Below are positions 16,534 to 26,039 of a stretch of DNA of 64,000 bases, in pieces. Under the pieces are notes generated by a model. It searched no databases and was not told where the DNA came from. It worked only from the letters and a program-made list of their open reading frames with translations. Made by a program: the position numbers and the translations under genes. Source of the DNA: Chrysogorgia sp. JL179-B06. Taxonomy: Eukaryota > Cnidaria > Anthozoa > Scleralcyonacea > Chrysogorgiidae. Every line of letters begins with the position of its first letter. Within the stretch, counting starts at the first letter, position 1. The DNA lies in the NCBI GenBank assembly GCA_035772405.1, contig JAYKKM010000221.1, forward strand, positions 1,492,501-1,556,500, written 5' to 3'.

Positions 16534-17052
16534 ATGGCTACGAAAGAAGAAATAACGAATGAAACTGGAAAACCCATACCCCTGCCTGGTTCCCCTCTCA
16601 TATGGGATTACAACGATAAAGGAGAAGGATACGCGTACGGTGTACGTGTACGGGATACGGATACGTATACGTCGAAAGTGTTTAATTTCGAGGACTTTAA
16701 ACCCGTCAAACCTATTCAGGATAATAGTGATTCTGATAGTGATGATAGTTTGAAAACATTTTTGGGGAGTGATGATGACGAAGTAAAGGAAGAAAAAGTA
16801 TTTAATAGAAACAACATTAAAAAAAAAGTATATACCCGCTGTAATATTAATTCTCTTCGACAGAATTTTCCAAATCAAAAATATATTTTACGACACTGTA
16901 TATACTCTCCCTTGGGTAGGCTAGCTGGGTATAAATTATATTTAGAAGTGGTAGAGGGGGGAGATCTTTGTCCGCATAAATATCTAACAACAATTATGAT
17001 AACTGATGATTCCATACTTAGTTCTATTAATAAAGAAATGTATTTAGATTAA
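16534..17052 (+). CDS. paralog family member 4, extended (172 residues)
   Basis: The C-terminal half (TRCNINSLRQNFPNQKYIL, then RHCIYSPLGR, then KLYLEVVEGG and the final IMITDDSILSS) follows the order of the other three family members with weaker identity. It is preceded by an N-terminal domain with an acidic Ser/Asp-rich linker (DNSDSDSDDSLKTFLGSDDD, about 69-88). ATG at 16,534 follows an A-rich run. This is the last gene of the element, and AATAAA overlaps its 3' end. Confidence 0.55.
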   Translation: MATKEEITNETGKPIPLPGSPLIWDYNDKGEGYAYGVRVRDTDTYTSKVFNFEDFKPVKPIQDNSDSDSDDSLKTFLGSDDDEVKEEKVFNRNNIKKKVYTRCNINSLRQNFPNQKYILRHCIYSPLGRLAGYKLYLEVVEGGDLCPHKYLTTIMITDDSILSSINKEMYLD

Positions 17053-17640
17053 ATAAAAACAATAAAAAGATTTGTTTTTTCAAAAAAAAGTTGTGTGTTA
17101 AAGTACATTTTTAAAAATATATCTATTTGAAAAACACCAAATAATTTTTGGAACCCTCTACAAATTTTATCATTTTTTTTAAAAATACCGTAACAAAAGA
17201 ATATCAGTCATTCGGCCATAAGATGGCGTCGAGGTAAGAGCTCCATGGCGGAAATTTCTATGATTAATTCTATAAACCCAAATTTGATTATTTTTATTTC
17301 AACGTACAACTCTTCCCAAAATAATATGGACGTTTTTCTGATGGTAAGTATAAATCACATTGGGTGAGGTATGATGGTCGTTTATAAAGGTTTTTTTTGA
17401 ATTTTAAAATATCTATCTCATGAAATACGATCACCTTGATTGACCTTCCTCTCTCTCTGGTCGTCAAACTCAAGGATAAAACTGGTCGTACAACAACACC
17501 AGATTTCATGAGATAAATAATAAATTCACAAAAAAACCTCTTGTATACGACCAGTTGCATATCCCCCCTGATTTGATCACTGGTCGTTCTATACAGGGTG
17601 ACCACACCTTAAAAATACGACACCCCCCTGGAAATTTTGG
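17053..17640. other. right border zone of the element, with hairpin and repeated TGGTCGT
   Basis: No gene is supported. Up to about 17,200 the sequence keeps the element's A+T richness, then it becomes mixed. Inverted arms at 17,376-17,427 and 17,503-17,552 share GTCG, poly-T and TATCTCATGAAA blocks. The heptamer TGGTCGT occurs near 17,375, 17,458, 17,483 and 17,581, plus once inverted at 17,547. An open frame on - (17,294-17,605) is created by these repeats. Confidence 0.45.
17376..17552. repeat. imperfect inverted repeat (about 50-bp arms)
   Basis: The left arm (17,376-17,427) and right arm (17,503-17,552) are largely complementary around a 75-base loop with CTCTCTCT. It could be part of a terminal repeat of the Polinton-like element or a separate small foldback element. 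Confidence 0.5.
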
Positions 17641-17724
17641 ACTGGCTCTGCTCTGATTGGTCCATTCAAATCAATACTTGATTCTGATTGGCTTAGAGCT
17701 AGTGCCAGTCTCTAACACATGTAT

Positions 17725-17746
17725 ATATATATATATATATATATTA
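17725..17746. repeat. (TA)n microsatellite
   Basis: Alternating TA. A second short tract lies at 18,961-18,984, and another at 32,141-32,165. Confidence 0.8.
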
Positions 17747-17844
17747 CTACTAACATCACACATGCATTACAGATATATACACAATGTGTAGCCTGATATA
17801 ATGCATCCAGTATAGTAATAGTTAACTGGCCATTGACTACTTAC

Positions 17845-17919
17845 TTGTGGACAAAGTGCACATTTTGTATAATCCACTAAACCACTGCTAATAACATCCA
17901 ATGATCTAATATTATGCTT
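17845..17919 (-). CDS. KDZ transposase gene, candidate exon 4
   Basis: On the - strand a reading frame with SGLVDYTKCALCPQ ends exactly at a GTAAGTAG donor (last exon base 17,845). An AG lies near 17,920. The Cys-x2-Cys-Pro end resembles the CPxCP block that follows the Cys cluster region in KDZ-associated proteins. The link is by order and strand with the exons to the right, so it is weaker than those. Confidence 0.4.
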
Positions 17920-18115
17920 GAAATATCTAAAACATTAGAGATACGTAATTTACATTCAAGATAAGTAACACAACAAATTTTAATAGGATAAAAAATGCAA
18001 ATTGAGCAAGGTAATGGTGGTAGCGATGGCTGGTTAATTTGATGTACCAACACAATTTTTTCCTGAAAATTAACCAAACTATATATAACAGCTGTTAAAT
18101 CACTATGGTTACATA

Positions 18116-18318
18116 GGTGGATCTAGGGGTGGGGTGCAGGGGGTGCACACCCTCCCCCCTGAGAAAATTAGCACCCCCGGAAAAAGTCAACATCAACCAG
18201 TGTATATTAAAATTTTCATGATTTATGGCATTTTGACATAATTTAAGTTGGTGGTGGATGGGTGCACCCCCTGAAAAATCTGCACCCCCTCTATCAGATG
18301 AACGTGGATCCACCCCTG
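18116..18318. repeat. small G-rich inverted-repeat element (MITE-like) in KDZ intron
   Basis: Both ends read inward with GTGGATC and a run of GGGGTGCA-type motifs. The two flanks carry a similar AAATCACTATGG sequence (about 18,098 and 18,333), so the block may have inserted with or next to a duplication. It has no coding capacity. Confidence 0.45.
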
Positions 18319-18738
18319 TATGATTATAGTTGTAAAATCACTATGGGAACTTGTCCCTCGACATGTCAAGATAAATGGCCAATTCAACTGAAAAAGTCTT
18401 ACCGGAATTCATCAAATGACCCACTATTCAGAATTGCATAAATGTTTTTTATCTATTAGTAAGAAGAAAGTTTATATTACACATAATGTTACATACAGTA
18501 CATCCATGTTATAGGGATGCTAATAAGTTTGATTCAGCTAACATGTTTGCAGAAACTACTACAGTGTACTCTGATAGTAAATACACATACAGTTATGTAG
18601 TTTCTACACAATGTATATATTCAAAGATGTATCCAAGATCATTTTTTAACATCAAATTTTCCCACCTTTATTGTCAATTGATGATATTTTGTTAGTAATA
18701 ATACAAAACATGCAACAAAAATATAACATGTACAATAC

Positions 18739-18951
18739 CAGCTTGGGTAACATAGTAGGATATTGTATTTCAATTGAGGCACAGAACTTGTGTAGAGATA
18801 CATGGCTTTCCAGTAAAAATGTCTCTGCCAGATGCATTAAATTAAAATGGAATGCAACTTTAGGCTTTGCTGGGGATCCTGGCCACAAGTTGAGTCTCAC
18901 TAATGTTGCAGCATCAGTCTTGCATTTACAAAATTGAATTTGTTTTAAATG
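18739..18951 (-). CDS. KDZ transposase gene, exon 3 (Cys-cluster region)
   Basis: Bordered by a TTGTCAG acceptor and a GTATTG donor, this 213-base exon encodes HLKQIQFCKCKTDAATLV followed by LNLWPGSPAKPKVAFHF. That is the typical C-x-C then (W/F)PxxPxxPxxAF arrangement of the CxC domains found with Kyakuja-Dileera-Zisupton transposases. It stays open over the full 71 codons. The neighbouring exons lie on the same strand in the right order. Confidence 0.65.
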
Positions 18952-19081
18952 CTGACAACCTATATATATATATATATATATATATGATAATAAAATTAAT
19001 GTTTTGGCAAAATATTAAAAATTATACTATAATACACAATTTGGAATTTCCTTAATTAAATTAGTCAACAACCTCACTTAC

Positions 19082-19190
19082 CCCTTTGGTCAACACAAGT
19101 AATAAGGCGAGTCTCTGTAGTAGGGCATTTCACATGATGTGGATCCTCAAGCACATTTCCAAGCATTAGTGGGACAAACATTTCATCATT
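19082..19190 (-). CDS. KDZ transposase gene, exon 2
   Basis: The frame reads NDEMFVPLMLGN at the acceptor and ends ITCVDQRG at a GTAAGTGAG donor. It continues the phase of the first exon, whose last residues are EVWR, giving the expected join of a VEVW segment to an xxFxPL segment. Phase to the next exon is off by one at the GGGG before the donor, which suggests an indel. Confidence 0.55.
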
Positions 19191-19199
19191 CTTGGCAAT

Positions 19200-20200
19200 T
19201 ATAAAATATATAAGAATAAAATAAATATAATTTAAAACTAACAATGCAAAATACATAGAATATGTAGATCTGATAACATGTATCAAGAACAGGTACGTAC
19301 GTGTACTGTATATTGTAATCATGTAACATTTGGCATATCAATTGAATGAAAATATACTTTAACAAAATTACAAATAATCATACTGAAACACTGGTACTGA
19401 ATGCCATAATTGCAACTCCAAATTATGAAAGTAATATATACTTGCTGTATCTGTAGTTTATTCCATTTTGATGTTGGATGAATATAACAAAGGTTATTAT
19501 TATACAATACTCATACAATCTCAATTGTGATTGGCTAGAAAACTTACATGTCTTGCCACCTTCAAAATATCAAAAATTGTCTGTAGGTGATGTAATTGTT
19601 AATTATCTGAGTTTATAGTTTTTCATAACTTTTCTTATAATTATATAATAAAACAATTATTGAATTCAGTTTTCGCATGATATCTTGTGTTATCAAGCCT
19701 TGGATTGTGTTATCCGCCTCCGCCTTTGCCATATAACACAAACCTCGGCATTGATATAACACAAGATATCATGATCAACCTCATCCAATAACTGTATATT
19801 GTCTGTTTTACAATTGTAATTTCATCCAATATCGCAAAAGAATCCTAACCTTTACCATTGAAACTTGCACAACCAATGGGACATTCCATTTTAAACATGC
19901 ACCCCATCCTATTTTATCTATTGATAGATACCCCATCTTTATCTTATCTATTGAGAGATCTGTATATCTTTGGCATGGGGCTATTGTTTCTCAATTTATC
20001 CTATGGAAAGTACTAAGGATCTTTCATAATTGACATAATATTTTAGTGTTTTAACTATATAAAATAATCCAAGGGGAATGGAGATATCCTAGGTACAATG
20101 TAAATCAATCCTAGAGTTGGACAATCCTAAAGTTCAGTCATTCAGGCGTTTAGAAATTTCAAGACTGTCCAACTCTACTGGGTCATTATGTTTCAAACAA
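19200..20200. other. probable intron of the KDZ gene
   Basis: No conserved reading frame is seen between exons 1 and 2. A block near 19,680-19,770 has an inverted pair (GATATCTTGTGTTATCAA versus TGATATAACACAAGATATC), and two short copies of a TCTATTGA(T/G)AGAT motif lie near 19,915-19,962. Confidence 0.4.
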
Positions 20201-20209
20201 GTTACTCAC

Positions 20210-20704
20210 TCTCCAAACTTCGACGATATGAAACAAGTTTCTGGTTCTGTGAAGGCTTTCGGCACAGTCACTACAAAAAAACTGGTTCGGTCCACAGTCA
20301 GAGCACCGCATGATTGCAAGCACGTCAGATTGTCCATCTTCGCTGCATTTTACACAACACTGGCTGGGCTTCATCGCCGATCCTTCGATGTAAGTATTAA
20401 CAAGATCGTCTTGCAAAGACTCCCAACGATCAGCTTCCCTCCTTCGTCTTTTTTCGTAGCTTGAAACTGAATGATCGTAACCATCGTCTATGGGATCATC
20501 GGAACCCACATTTATATCAACTTCCTCTTCGAAATTTTGCGAATATCTGCTTGAAACAGGCGCCGAACGTTTTGGTGGCAAAGGAGGTCGATTGGCTGAC
20601 AGCACAATATTCTTCCTAGAAAGTATTCCAGTCGAGGAATAAGTCTTGACTGCCAAGGAATATGGTTTAATCCGCCGAGACTTTCCACTTTCTCTGGCAG
20701 CCAT
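20210..20704 (-). CDS. KDZ transposase gene, first exon with Cys cluster
   Basis: KDZ transposases move large DNA transposons of the Zisupton group, and cnidarian and other animal genomes carry many copies. The exon starts at ATG 20,704 (MAARESGKSRR) and runs 165 codons to a GTGAGT donor. After a basic, disordered, acidic-spotted N-terminus it has a Cys/His cluster: CCVKC, CSDCGPNQFFCSDCAESLH, then FHIVEVW, the diagnostic order of CxC domains linked to KDZ proteins. Downstream exons continue to the left as far as 17,845; the catalytic part is not found in the window. Confidence 0.72.
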
Positions 20705-20896
20705 ATTTGTCTTGAGATGTTAGATTCATCAGCAGTCAACATGGACAGCGGTAGTTAGGTAGCGGAGGTAGCAATCTAACACGGCTATCTCCCACATTCT
20801 AAAATTTAGAACTATGGGTAATACCCATTTAGATCATGCGAAACGGGTGTGCAAGCAAGCTCCGTTTAGCGAATTAAGCTCATCATATTGCCTACT

Positions 20897-21065
20897 CGTA
20901 TTCTTTTGAGTAGAATTTACTCAGTTTAGTGAGTTAAACTTACTCATATTATAATGAGTAGATTTACTCAGTATTGAGTAATTTATGTACCTACTCAAAG
21001 TATGAGTAAAATTTTGAATTTACTCCAAATAATGAGTTAGAGTACTCCCAATTCTAGTTTTACTC
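20897..21065. repeat. TACTCA/TGAGTA palindromic array
   Basis: About a dozen copies of TACTCA or its complement, spaced irregularly and in both orientations, lie upstream of the KDZ first exon. Such alternating half-sites can form hairpins or bind a dimeric protein. Confidence 0.7.
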
Positions 21066-21078
21066 ACACTCTAAAAAC

Positions 21079-21660
21079 AGGTGTGTTCATTAACACACCA
21101 AGGTGTGTTCATTAACACACCAAGGTGTGTTAATTTAACACACCTTTTGACAATTATTTTTAAAAACACACCTTGGTGTGTTCATTAACACACCTTGGTG
21201 TGTTCATTAACACACCTAGGCGTGTTCATTAACACACCTAGGCGTGTTAGCTAACACACCTTTAGTTAACACACCTTTAGATTACACACCTTTTGGCAAC
21301 CAAAGGTGTGTAATGTAACACACCATTGAAAGAAAACACACCTTTTGCAATAACACACCTTTTACATTAACACACCTTTTGAAATATAACACACCTTTTT
21401 TATAACACACCTTACTCATAACATACCTTTTTGATAACACACCTTTTTGATAACACACCTTTCTAAATAACACACCTTCAAAAATAACACACCTTTTCAA
21501 ATAACACAGCTTTTGATAAACACACCTTTTGATTAACACACCTTTTCAGCAACACACGTTTCGTAACACAACTTGTCAGTAACACACCTTCTCAATAACA
21601 CACCTTTTGATTAACACACTTTGATTAACAGTTTAACACACATTTTGATTAACCCCCGTT
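21079..21660. repeat. AACACACC/GGTGTGTT array
   Basis: More than twenty copies of AACACACC (often followed by TTTT) or its inverse are present. The first third has alternating orientation (GGTGTGTTCATTAACACACC) and the rest mostly one orientation. It follows the TACTCA array, upstream of the KDZ first exon, and may be the subterminal repeat region of that transposon. The ORF on - is a by-product. Confidence 0.8.
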
Positions 21661-21691
21661 TCACCAACACATCTCCTTTCATAAAATCTGC

Positions 21692-22053
21692 GTAGCTTCA
21701 GCCTTCCTCCGCAGACAAATCTGGCATCCGAAAAGGCGATTTATCCAGTCTCCTCTCCCGCGTGAACTCGGTCAATATCGCGCGCCTCATGCATTAGATA
21801 AATCGAGGAACTTTGTTAACTCTCTCAAATATGAGCTAAAATTTTCTTTTCCCGCGGAGTCAAATGACTCAAATCGCTTCCAACGCTGTTTTGGCCGAGC
21901 CACTGAAATTAACAAGAGCATGGGGAGAGGAAAATTAAATGCGCCAGGGGGGCGAGGGCCAATACTTCCTTGCAATCCTGACCAAAACAAGCTATATATT
22001 TGATTCGGGAAAAGAAGCCACAGAGTTTCCTGCGGCTGCGGAGGAGGCTAAGC
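21692..22053. repeat. inverted-repeat element, about 360 bp
   Basis: The left end AGCTTCAGCCTTCCTCCGCAG and the right end, read in reverse, share AGCTT(A/C)AGCCT(C/T)CCTCCGCAG. The interior is less A+T-rich than the flanks and has no ORF with support. Confidence 0.5.
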
Positions 22054-22289
22054 TAAAATGACACTACTGCAGGAATCGAAGCTGAGACGTCAGTTTGGCG
22101 GATGGAAACGAGTGTTGGTCGATGTTTTTCAAGGGCCATTGAACTGTTGGTTTTAATCAGTGTCTTTTTTACCTAAACTTTATTATATGGTATGTTATCT
22201 TGTATAGTTTATCTTTGTTGGTGTCTCTGCGAGTCTATAAATCATACAAATCAGATTGGTCATGGACTACTTTTCTAAGTCAAGTTGAT

Positions 22290-22460
22290 ACAACTTTCAA
22301 GTTATAATTAGTTTTTGTAACATATTGTACATATATATATGAATATGTGTAATACATTTATATTTGTAATAAATAATAATTGTAATTTGATAGGAAATAG
22401 GACCCCATCAATATCAGTGTTAGCATTGAACAGGCTATCCTGTATTAATGTTGTTGTCTC
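22290..22460. repeat. dispersed repeat, copy 1
   Basis: AATTAGTTTTTGTAACAT, then TGAATATGTGT, GTAATTTG, ACCCC and GTTAGCATTGAA with GGCTATCCTGTA recur in the same order and orientation at 23,935-24,085. It is likely a noncoding end of a retroelement. Confidence 0.6.
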
Positions 22461-22835
22461 CTCAGTCTTTTTAAATATAGTGTTTTTTGTTTATCCCCCT
22501 GGCCCATTTCAATGTTGATTTATACACAGAAATTTGAACCTGAAGTGGTTTCTTGCAATTAGGAACAACATTGCACAGCGGGGCAGGGGATTTTTCTTGC
22601 TAAAGTGGTAAAAATATCTAATTCAAGTGTGGATGATCTAGCTGACATAGTACTCGCTAGTTGTTCCCATAACAATGTCTGCTGACCGTGTCGACATACC
22701 CAATATCAATATAATCCAATATAAGCTGTATTTTACATTACAAGCCTAGGACCAGAATTGTCCAAGCCTATCCACAGACACAAGTGCATATACAGTATAC
22801 TGTAGGCCTAACATGTTTATGGACATTCAACAGAC
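22461..22835. other. no gene seen
   Basis: Unique-looking A+T-rich sequence with no convincing ORF, RNA or repeat. Confidence 0.4.
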
Positions 22836-22890
22836 ATTCAACGTTTCGAGCGAAAGCCCTTCGTCAGTCACTGTCAGAAGTCACAACACA
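22836..22890 (-). ncRNA. hammerhead-ribozyme-like motif
   Basis: On the - strand CTGACGA is followed by a 4-bp stem with a UUUC loop (GGGC/GCUC), then GAAA, a minimal stem III (ACG with UGU) and a GUC cleavage triplet. That order matches the conserved core CUGANGA, stem II, GAAA, NUH. Stem I pairing is weak. Minimal hammerheads are known from Penelope-like and related retroelements, so this may be such a remnant. Confidence 0.45.
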
Positions 22891-22934
22891 ATCAAAAAGT
22901 TACTGTAATAAACGATAAAGTAGTGAAGGCAGTG

Positions 22935-23050
22935 GCTATTCGTACGGTAGCAGTAAAGCGGTAGTCTTTTAGAATTCAACGAAATGCTAATCCTAATATC
23001 ACCAAAATACTAAACCTAACCAAATTACTAACCCTAACAAAAAAACTATT
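22935..23050. repeat. dispersed repeat with CTAACC motifs, copy 1
   Basis: TGGCTA(T/C)TCGTACGGTAGC, then CTTTTAGAATTCAACGAAAT, AATATCACCAAAAT and several CTAACC/CCTAA units recur at 25,500-25,660. The telomere-like units are irregular, so this is an interspersed repeat. Confidence 0.6.
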
Positions 23051-23934
23051 TGAAAAGGCATATTAATGTTTATCCTAATCGACCGGAAATCGCGGGTTGG
23101 GAACGAACGCCTTGTTTATATCTCTGTACTAAAAATACTAATTCGCAACAATCCCTCGCCCAATTGCTGTTTGAATCTCACAGTACAGTACTTCTTTTAG
23201 TTCTAAATTACTTGAATTAGATAATAGCCACTTCATTTGCCAAACTACAGTAAATAAATTTTCAGTGGACAATATCTCTCAGAGCTTTGTATTGTCTGAA
23301 TTTAATTGTTTCATAGGACATCAAAATAAATACATTAAACTTTAAACTTTTTAATTTTTGAGTGCAGCAACAGAATAGTGGGGGTCTACTGCTGTTTCTA
23401 CCATCAATCACTAAGAAAGAAATTACTTTTATCACAATATCGATGACCCACGAAATAATCAATGCAGTATTTTGTATATAGACACCAATGGCTGTTGAAG
23501 GAAGAAAGTGCATCTCTATCATACAATGATGCAAATGTAGGGGTCCATTCAAATTAGATTTACTAAGACGTATTAGGGATTCTACTCCAATTGTTGGTGT
23601 GGATAGATTATATACAGTAAGTTGATAATTCTACCCACATTGGACTACTGTGATGTGGAGCTGGCAGGAATACATAATCAGAGGTCTCTATGCATGTCAG
23701 GGAAACTGATCTTTCCTAAGTCGGGACTTGAAACTGATTGGTTAATAGAAATCCCAAGTTTTGTACCTCTTGTATTAGAAGCAAGTTACATTGTGTAATC
23801 CTAGTTAGGAAATTCCATGGAATTTTAACATCATATCTACCAGTAAAGAGCTATTTTCCATGTTTCAATTAATCTGTTCATACATGTTATAGCACCATTA
23901 TCTATTACCTTAATTGACAATATGTGAAGGATAT
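23051..23934. other. no supported gene
   Basis: Short frames only, all interrupted. The sequence has no motif I can assign. Confidence 0.4.
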
Positions 23935-24085
23935 ACAACTTTTGAGTTAAAATTAGTTTTTGTAACATTGTACTGTACATTTGTGAATATGTGTTGAAAT
24001 TTGTAACAACTGTAATTTGTTAGAAAACAAGACCCCCATATATTGATACCAGTGTACTGTTAGCATTGAAGGGGCTATCCTGTAA
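23935..24085. repeat. dispersed repeat, copy 2
   Basis: Second copy of the block at 22,290-22,460, in the same orientation and with numerous substitutions. Confidence 0.6.
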
Positions 24086-24089
24086 ATAT

Positions 24090-24172
24090 TATTGTATTAT
24101 TATTATTATTATTATTATTAATACTAATAATAATAATGCATTAACAATAATACTAATAATAATAATGCCTAA
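24090..24172. repeat. ATT/AAT microsatellite with mirror halves
   Basis: A (TTA)n tract passes into (ATA)n with two near-identical ACTAATAATAATAATGC units. Confidence 0.75.
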
Positions 24173-24552
24173 TACATATTGCAGATACCATATTTGCCAG
24201 GTAACAAAGCATATATATGGCATTGTACTATAGTATCTAAATTATATCACCGTGCACATATATATTATAACCTATATTCAGAATGCCATGCCTAGTCTGC
24301 TTGTCGACAATGATCTAGCTAACACACATAGTAGTGACAGTGTCAACATACCCAATGTGAACATAATAATAATAAGCTGTATTTTAGATTGACAGAATAA
24401 GTTGTGACCCACTAGGCCAGCTAAGTATATTTGTAGGTCAACATGTTCCATAATGGGTGGAGTACTGTAAACACAGATTATATATGGAATGCATGCCAGT
24501 ATACAAAACATGGACGTCATGATCATATCGTCAGAAACATAATATTCCTGGT

Positions 24553-24625
24553 TGAAAAAATTATAACCTTCTTATTGCCAGTGACGGCCTCTAACCATTG
24601 AGCCATCGAGATTCAGATGGAGAGA
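24553..24625 (-). repeat. tRNA-like (SINE head) fragment
   Basis: Read on -, GATGGCTCAATGGTTAGAG is a good polymerase III A-box region, followed by CACTGGCAATAAGAAGGTTA where an anticodon arm and B box would be. The B box is degenerate and no closed acceptor stem forms, so this is a tRNA-derived SINE piece, not a tRNA gene. Confidence 0.5.
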
Positions 24626-24747
24626 GGTTACAATGATGCACTGGTTCTAATGATATATGTACTGCCTATGCACAGCAGTTACTATATATTTCAGTAATGA
24701 CTAATGATTGGGTGTGTTAATATATACACTGCTGTTATATCAACATC

Positions 24748-24835
24748 TGAGTCTTGGTAGCTCAATGGTCAGAGCATCTCACTGGAAATCAGAAAGTTAT
24801 CCCCGTCCGGGACACAGAATAATTTTTCTGAGGAT
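24748..24835 (+). repeat. tRNA-like (SINE head) fragment, opposite strand
   Basis: TTGGTAGCTCAATGGTCAGAG is an A-box-like region, with CACTGGAAATCAGAAAGTTA after it, parallel to the - strand copy 130 bases to the left. The following GTCCGGGACACAG could be a remnant of the T arm. The two copies face apart in inverted orientation. Confidence 0.5.
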
Positions 24836-25146
24836 ATGATCTCGCTTGACAATCATCCATGTACTGTATCGTCTGTTTCCCCCCAAGCTCTCCCTTATTC
24901 ACTACAGCAGTGTATATATTAAGTATGCTACAAAATTGTAGGCCAGGCCCAGGTCATATAAACACAGCAATAGTATGCATGTTTCTTCACCCTAAACTAC
25001 TGTATATAATATAGGCTAATTATCAAGCATATAGTATTTATAATTTTAATCAAATAATAAACATACTGTACATGCAATTCCAAAATTTGTACTACCACTT
25101 ACTATTCTGCAGTATTATAAAGAACAAATGGTATATATTTTAAACA

Positions 25147-25262
25147 GGCTAGGACTCATGGCCATTGTGCCATCTTGTGCCAGAACAATGGCCAGCCATT
25201 GTGCTGCCACAAATGCGATTGTTCTAGCACAAGATGGCACAATGGCCAGTCCAAGCCTGATT
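25147..25262. repeat. hairpin element, about 45-bp arms
   Basis: CAGGCTAGGACTCATGGCCA at the left pairs with TGGCCAGTCCAAGCCTG at the right. The arms contain GCCATCTTGTGCCAGAACAAT and its complement. The loop is about 20 bases. It is a MITE-like foldback that creates spurious ORFs. Confidence 0.7.
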
Positions 25263-25499
25263 TTTAATACACTGCATGGATTTAATTCCAACTGTCAAAA
25301 TATTATACAGTACATATATGTTTTGAAAATTCAAAACATTACACACCTTCAAATTTCCCCAAATCTCTTTGTTAAGTATTTCAAAATGTGTCTATTAGAT
25401 TTCGGAGCTTGGAGCAAATACACAATACAGTGTGCAATTATTTAAATTACATTAAAATTAGCGAGTCAAGTAAAAAAGCACTGAACTGAACTTAACCTA

Positions 25500-25660
25500 A
25501 GGTAATGGCTACTCGTACGGTAGCCGTACGACGCTATAGTCTCTTAGAATTCAACGAAATGCGGGTAAATATCACCAAAATCCTAAACCTAACCATAATC
25601 CTAACCAAATTGCTAACCCTAACCAAAAAAAACTATGCAGAAAAGGCAAATTAATTGCTC
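25500..25660. repeat. dispersed repeat with CTAACC motifs, copy 2
   Basis: Same orientation as the copy at 22,935, including the TCGTACGGTAGC and AGAATTCAACGAAAT blocks. Confidence 0.6.
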
Positions 25661-26039
25661 AACACAGACGGACCGGTGAGTCGCCGTGTCAATCACAATG
25701 TACATATTAAATTATAATAGTCCTTTTACCTTTTACTTGTGTCTGTCTTTGATTATCTTGTCCTTCAACAGTACAGTTTCTGCTTGAAATCAGCTGATAA
25801 TGTCTAACTAATGTTAGACATTATCCTTCATCCTATGATTTTGTGTGGAAATGGCTGGTTTTTATGGCAATATAAATTTCGCCGTCGGCAAATGGCGGCT
25901 TTCTTCCGGAAAGCGGTTTGTCGCGCTGGCGTCAATTTAAATTTAAATTACGCCAAATTTAACGCACAAAAAAACCGTTTCAATACCGTTCGCAATCAGA
26001 GGAGGTACGAAGGTCTTCCCAAAATGCATTGCGCTTGAT

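Larger units (their letters stand above)
1..17150. mobile_element. Polinton/Maverick-like element (left end outside window)
   Basis: The block combines a protein-primed family B polymerase, an rve integrase, a packaging ATPase, an adenain-like protease, a major capsid protein and a penton-like protein. That set defines Polintons/Mavericks and the related adintoviruses. Coding density is high, intergenic gaps are mostly below 150 bases, and A+T content is much higher than to the right, with many A and T homopolymers. The last gene ends at 17,052 and the composition changes between about 17,100 and 17,300, so the right border is approximate. No terminal inverted repeat or target duplication could be matched because the left end is missing. 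Several genes are frameshifted, which suggests an old endogenous copy or homopolymer errors in the assembly. Confidence 0.88.

Noticed and set aside
17294..17605. 103-codon frame on - at the element border
   Set aside because: It runs through both arms of an inverted repeat and has no domain or conserved neighbour.
20117..20464. 115-codon + strand frame
   Set aside because: Antisense shadow of the KDZ first exon, whose Cys cluster is diagnostic.
24748..24835. Functional tRNA gene
   Set aside because: The A box is good but the B box and acceptor stem do not form, and an inverted sibling lies nearby, as expected for SINE fragments.
25560..25640. Possible telomeric repeat (CCTAACC units)
   Set aside because: The units are irregular and embedded in a dispersed repeat that also occurs at 22,935.
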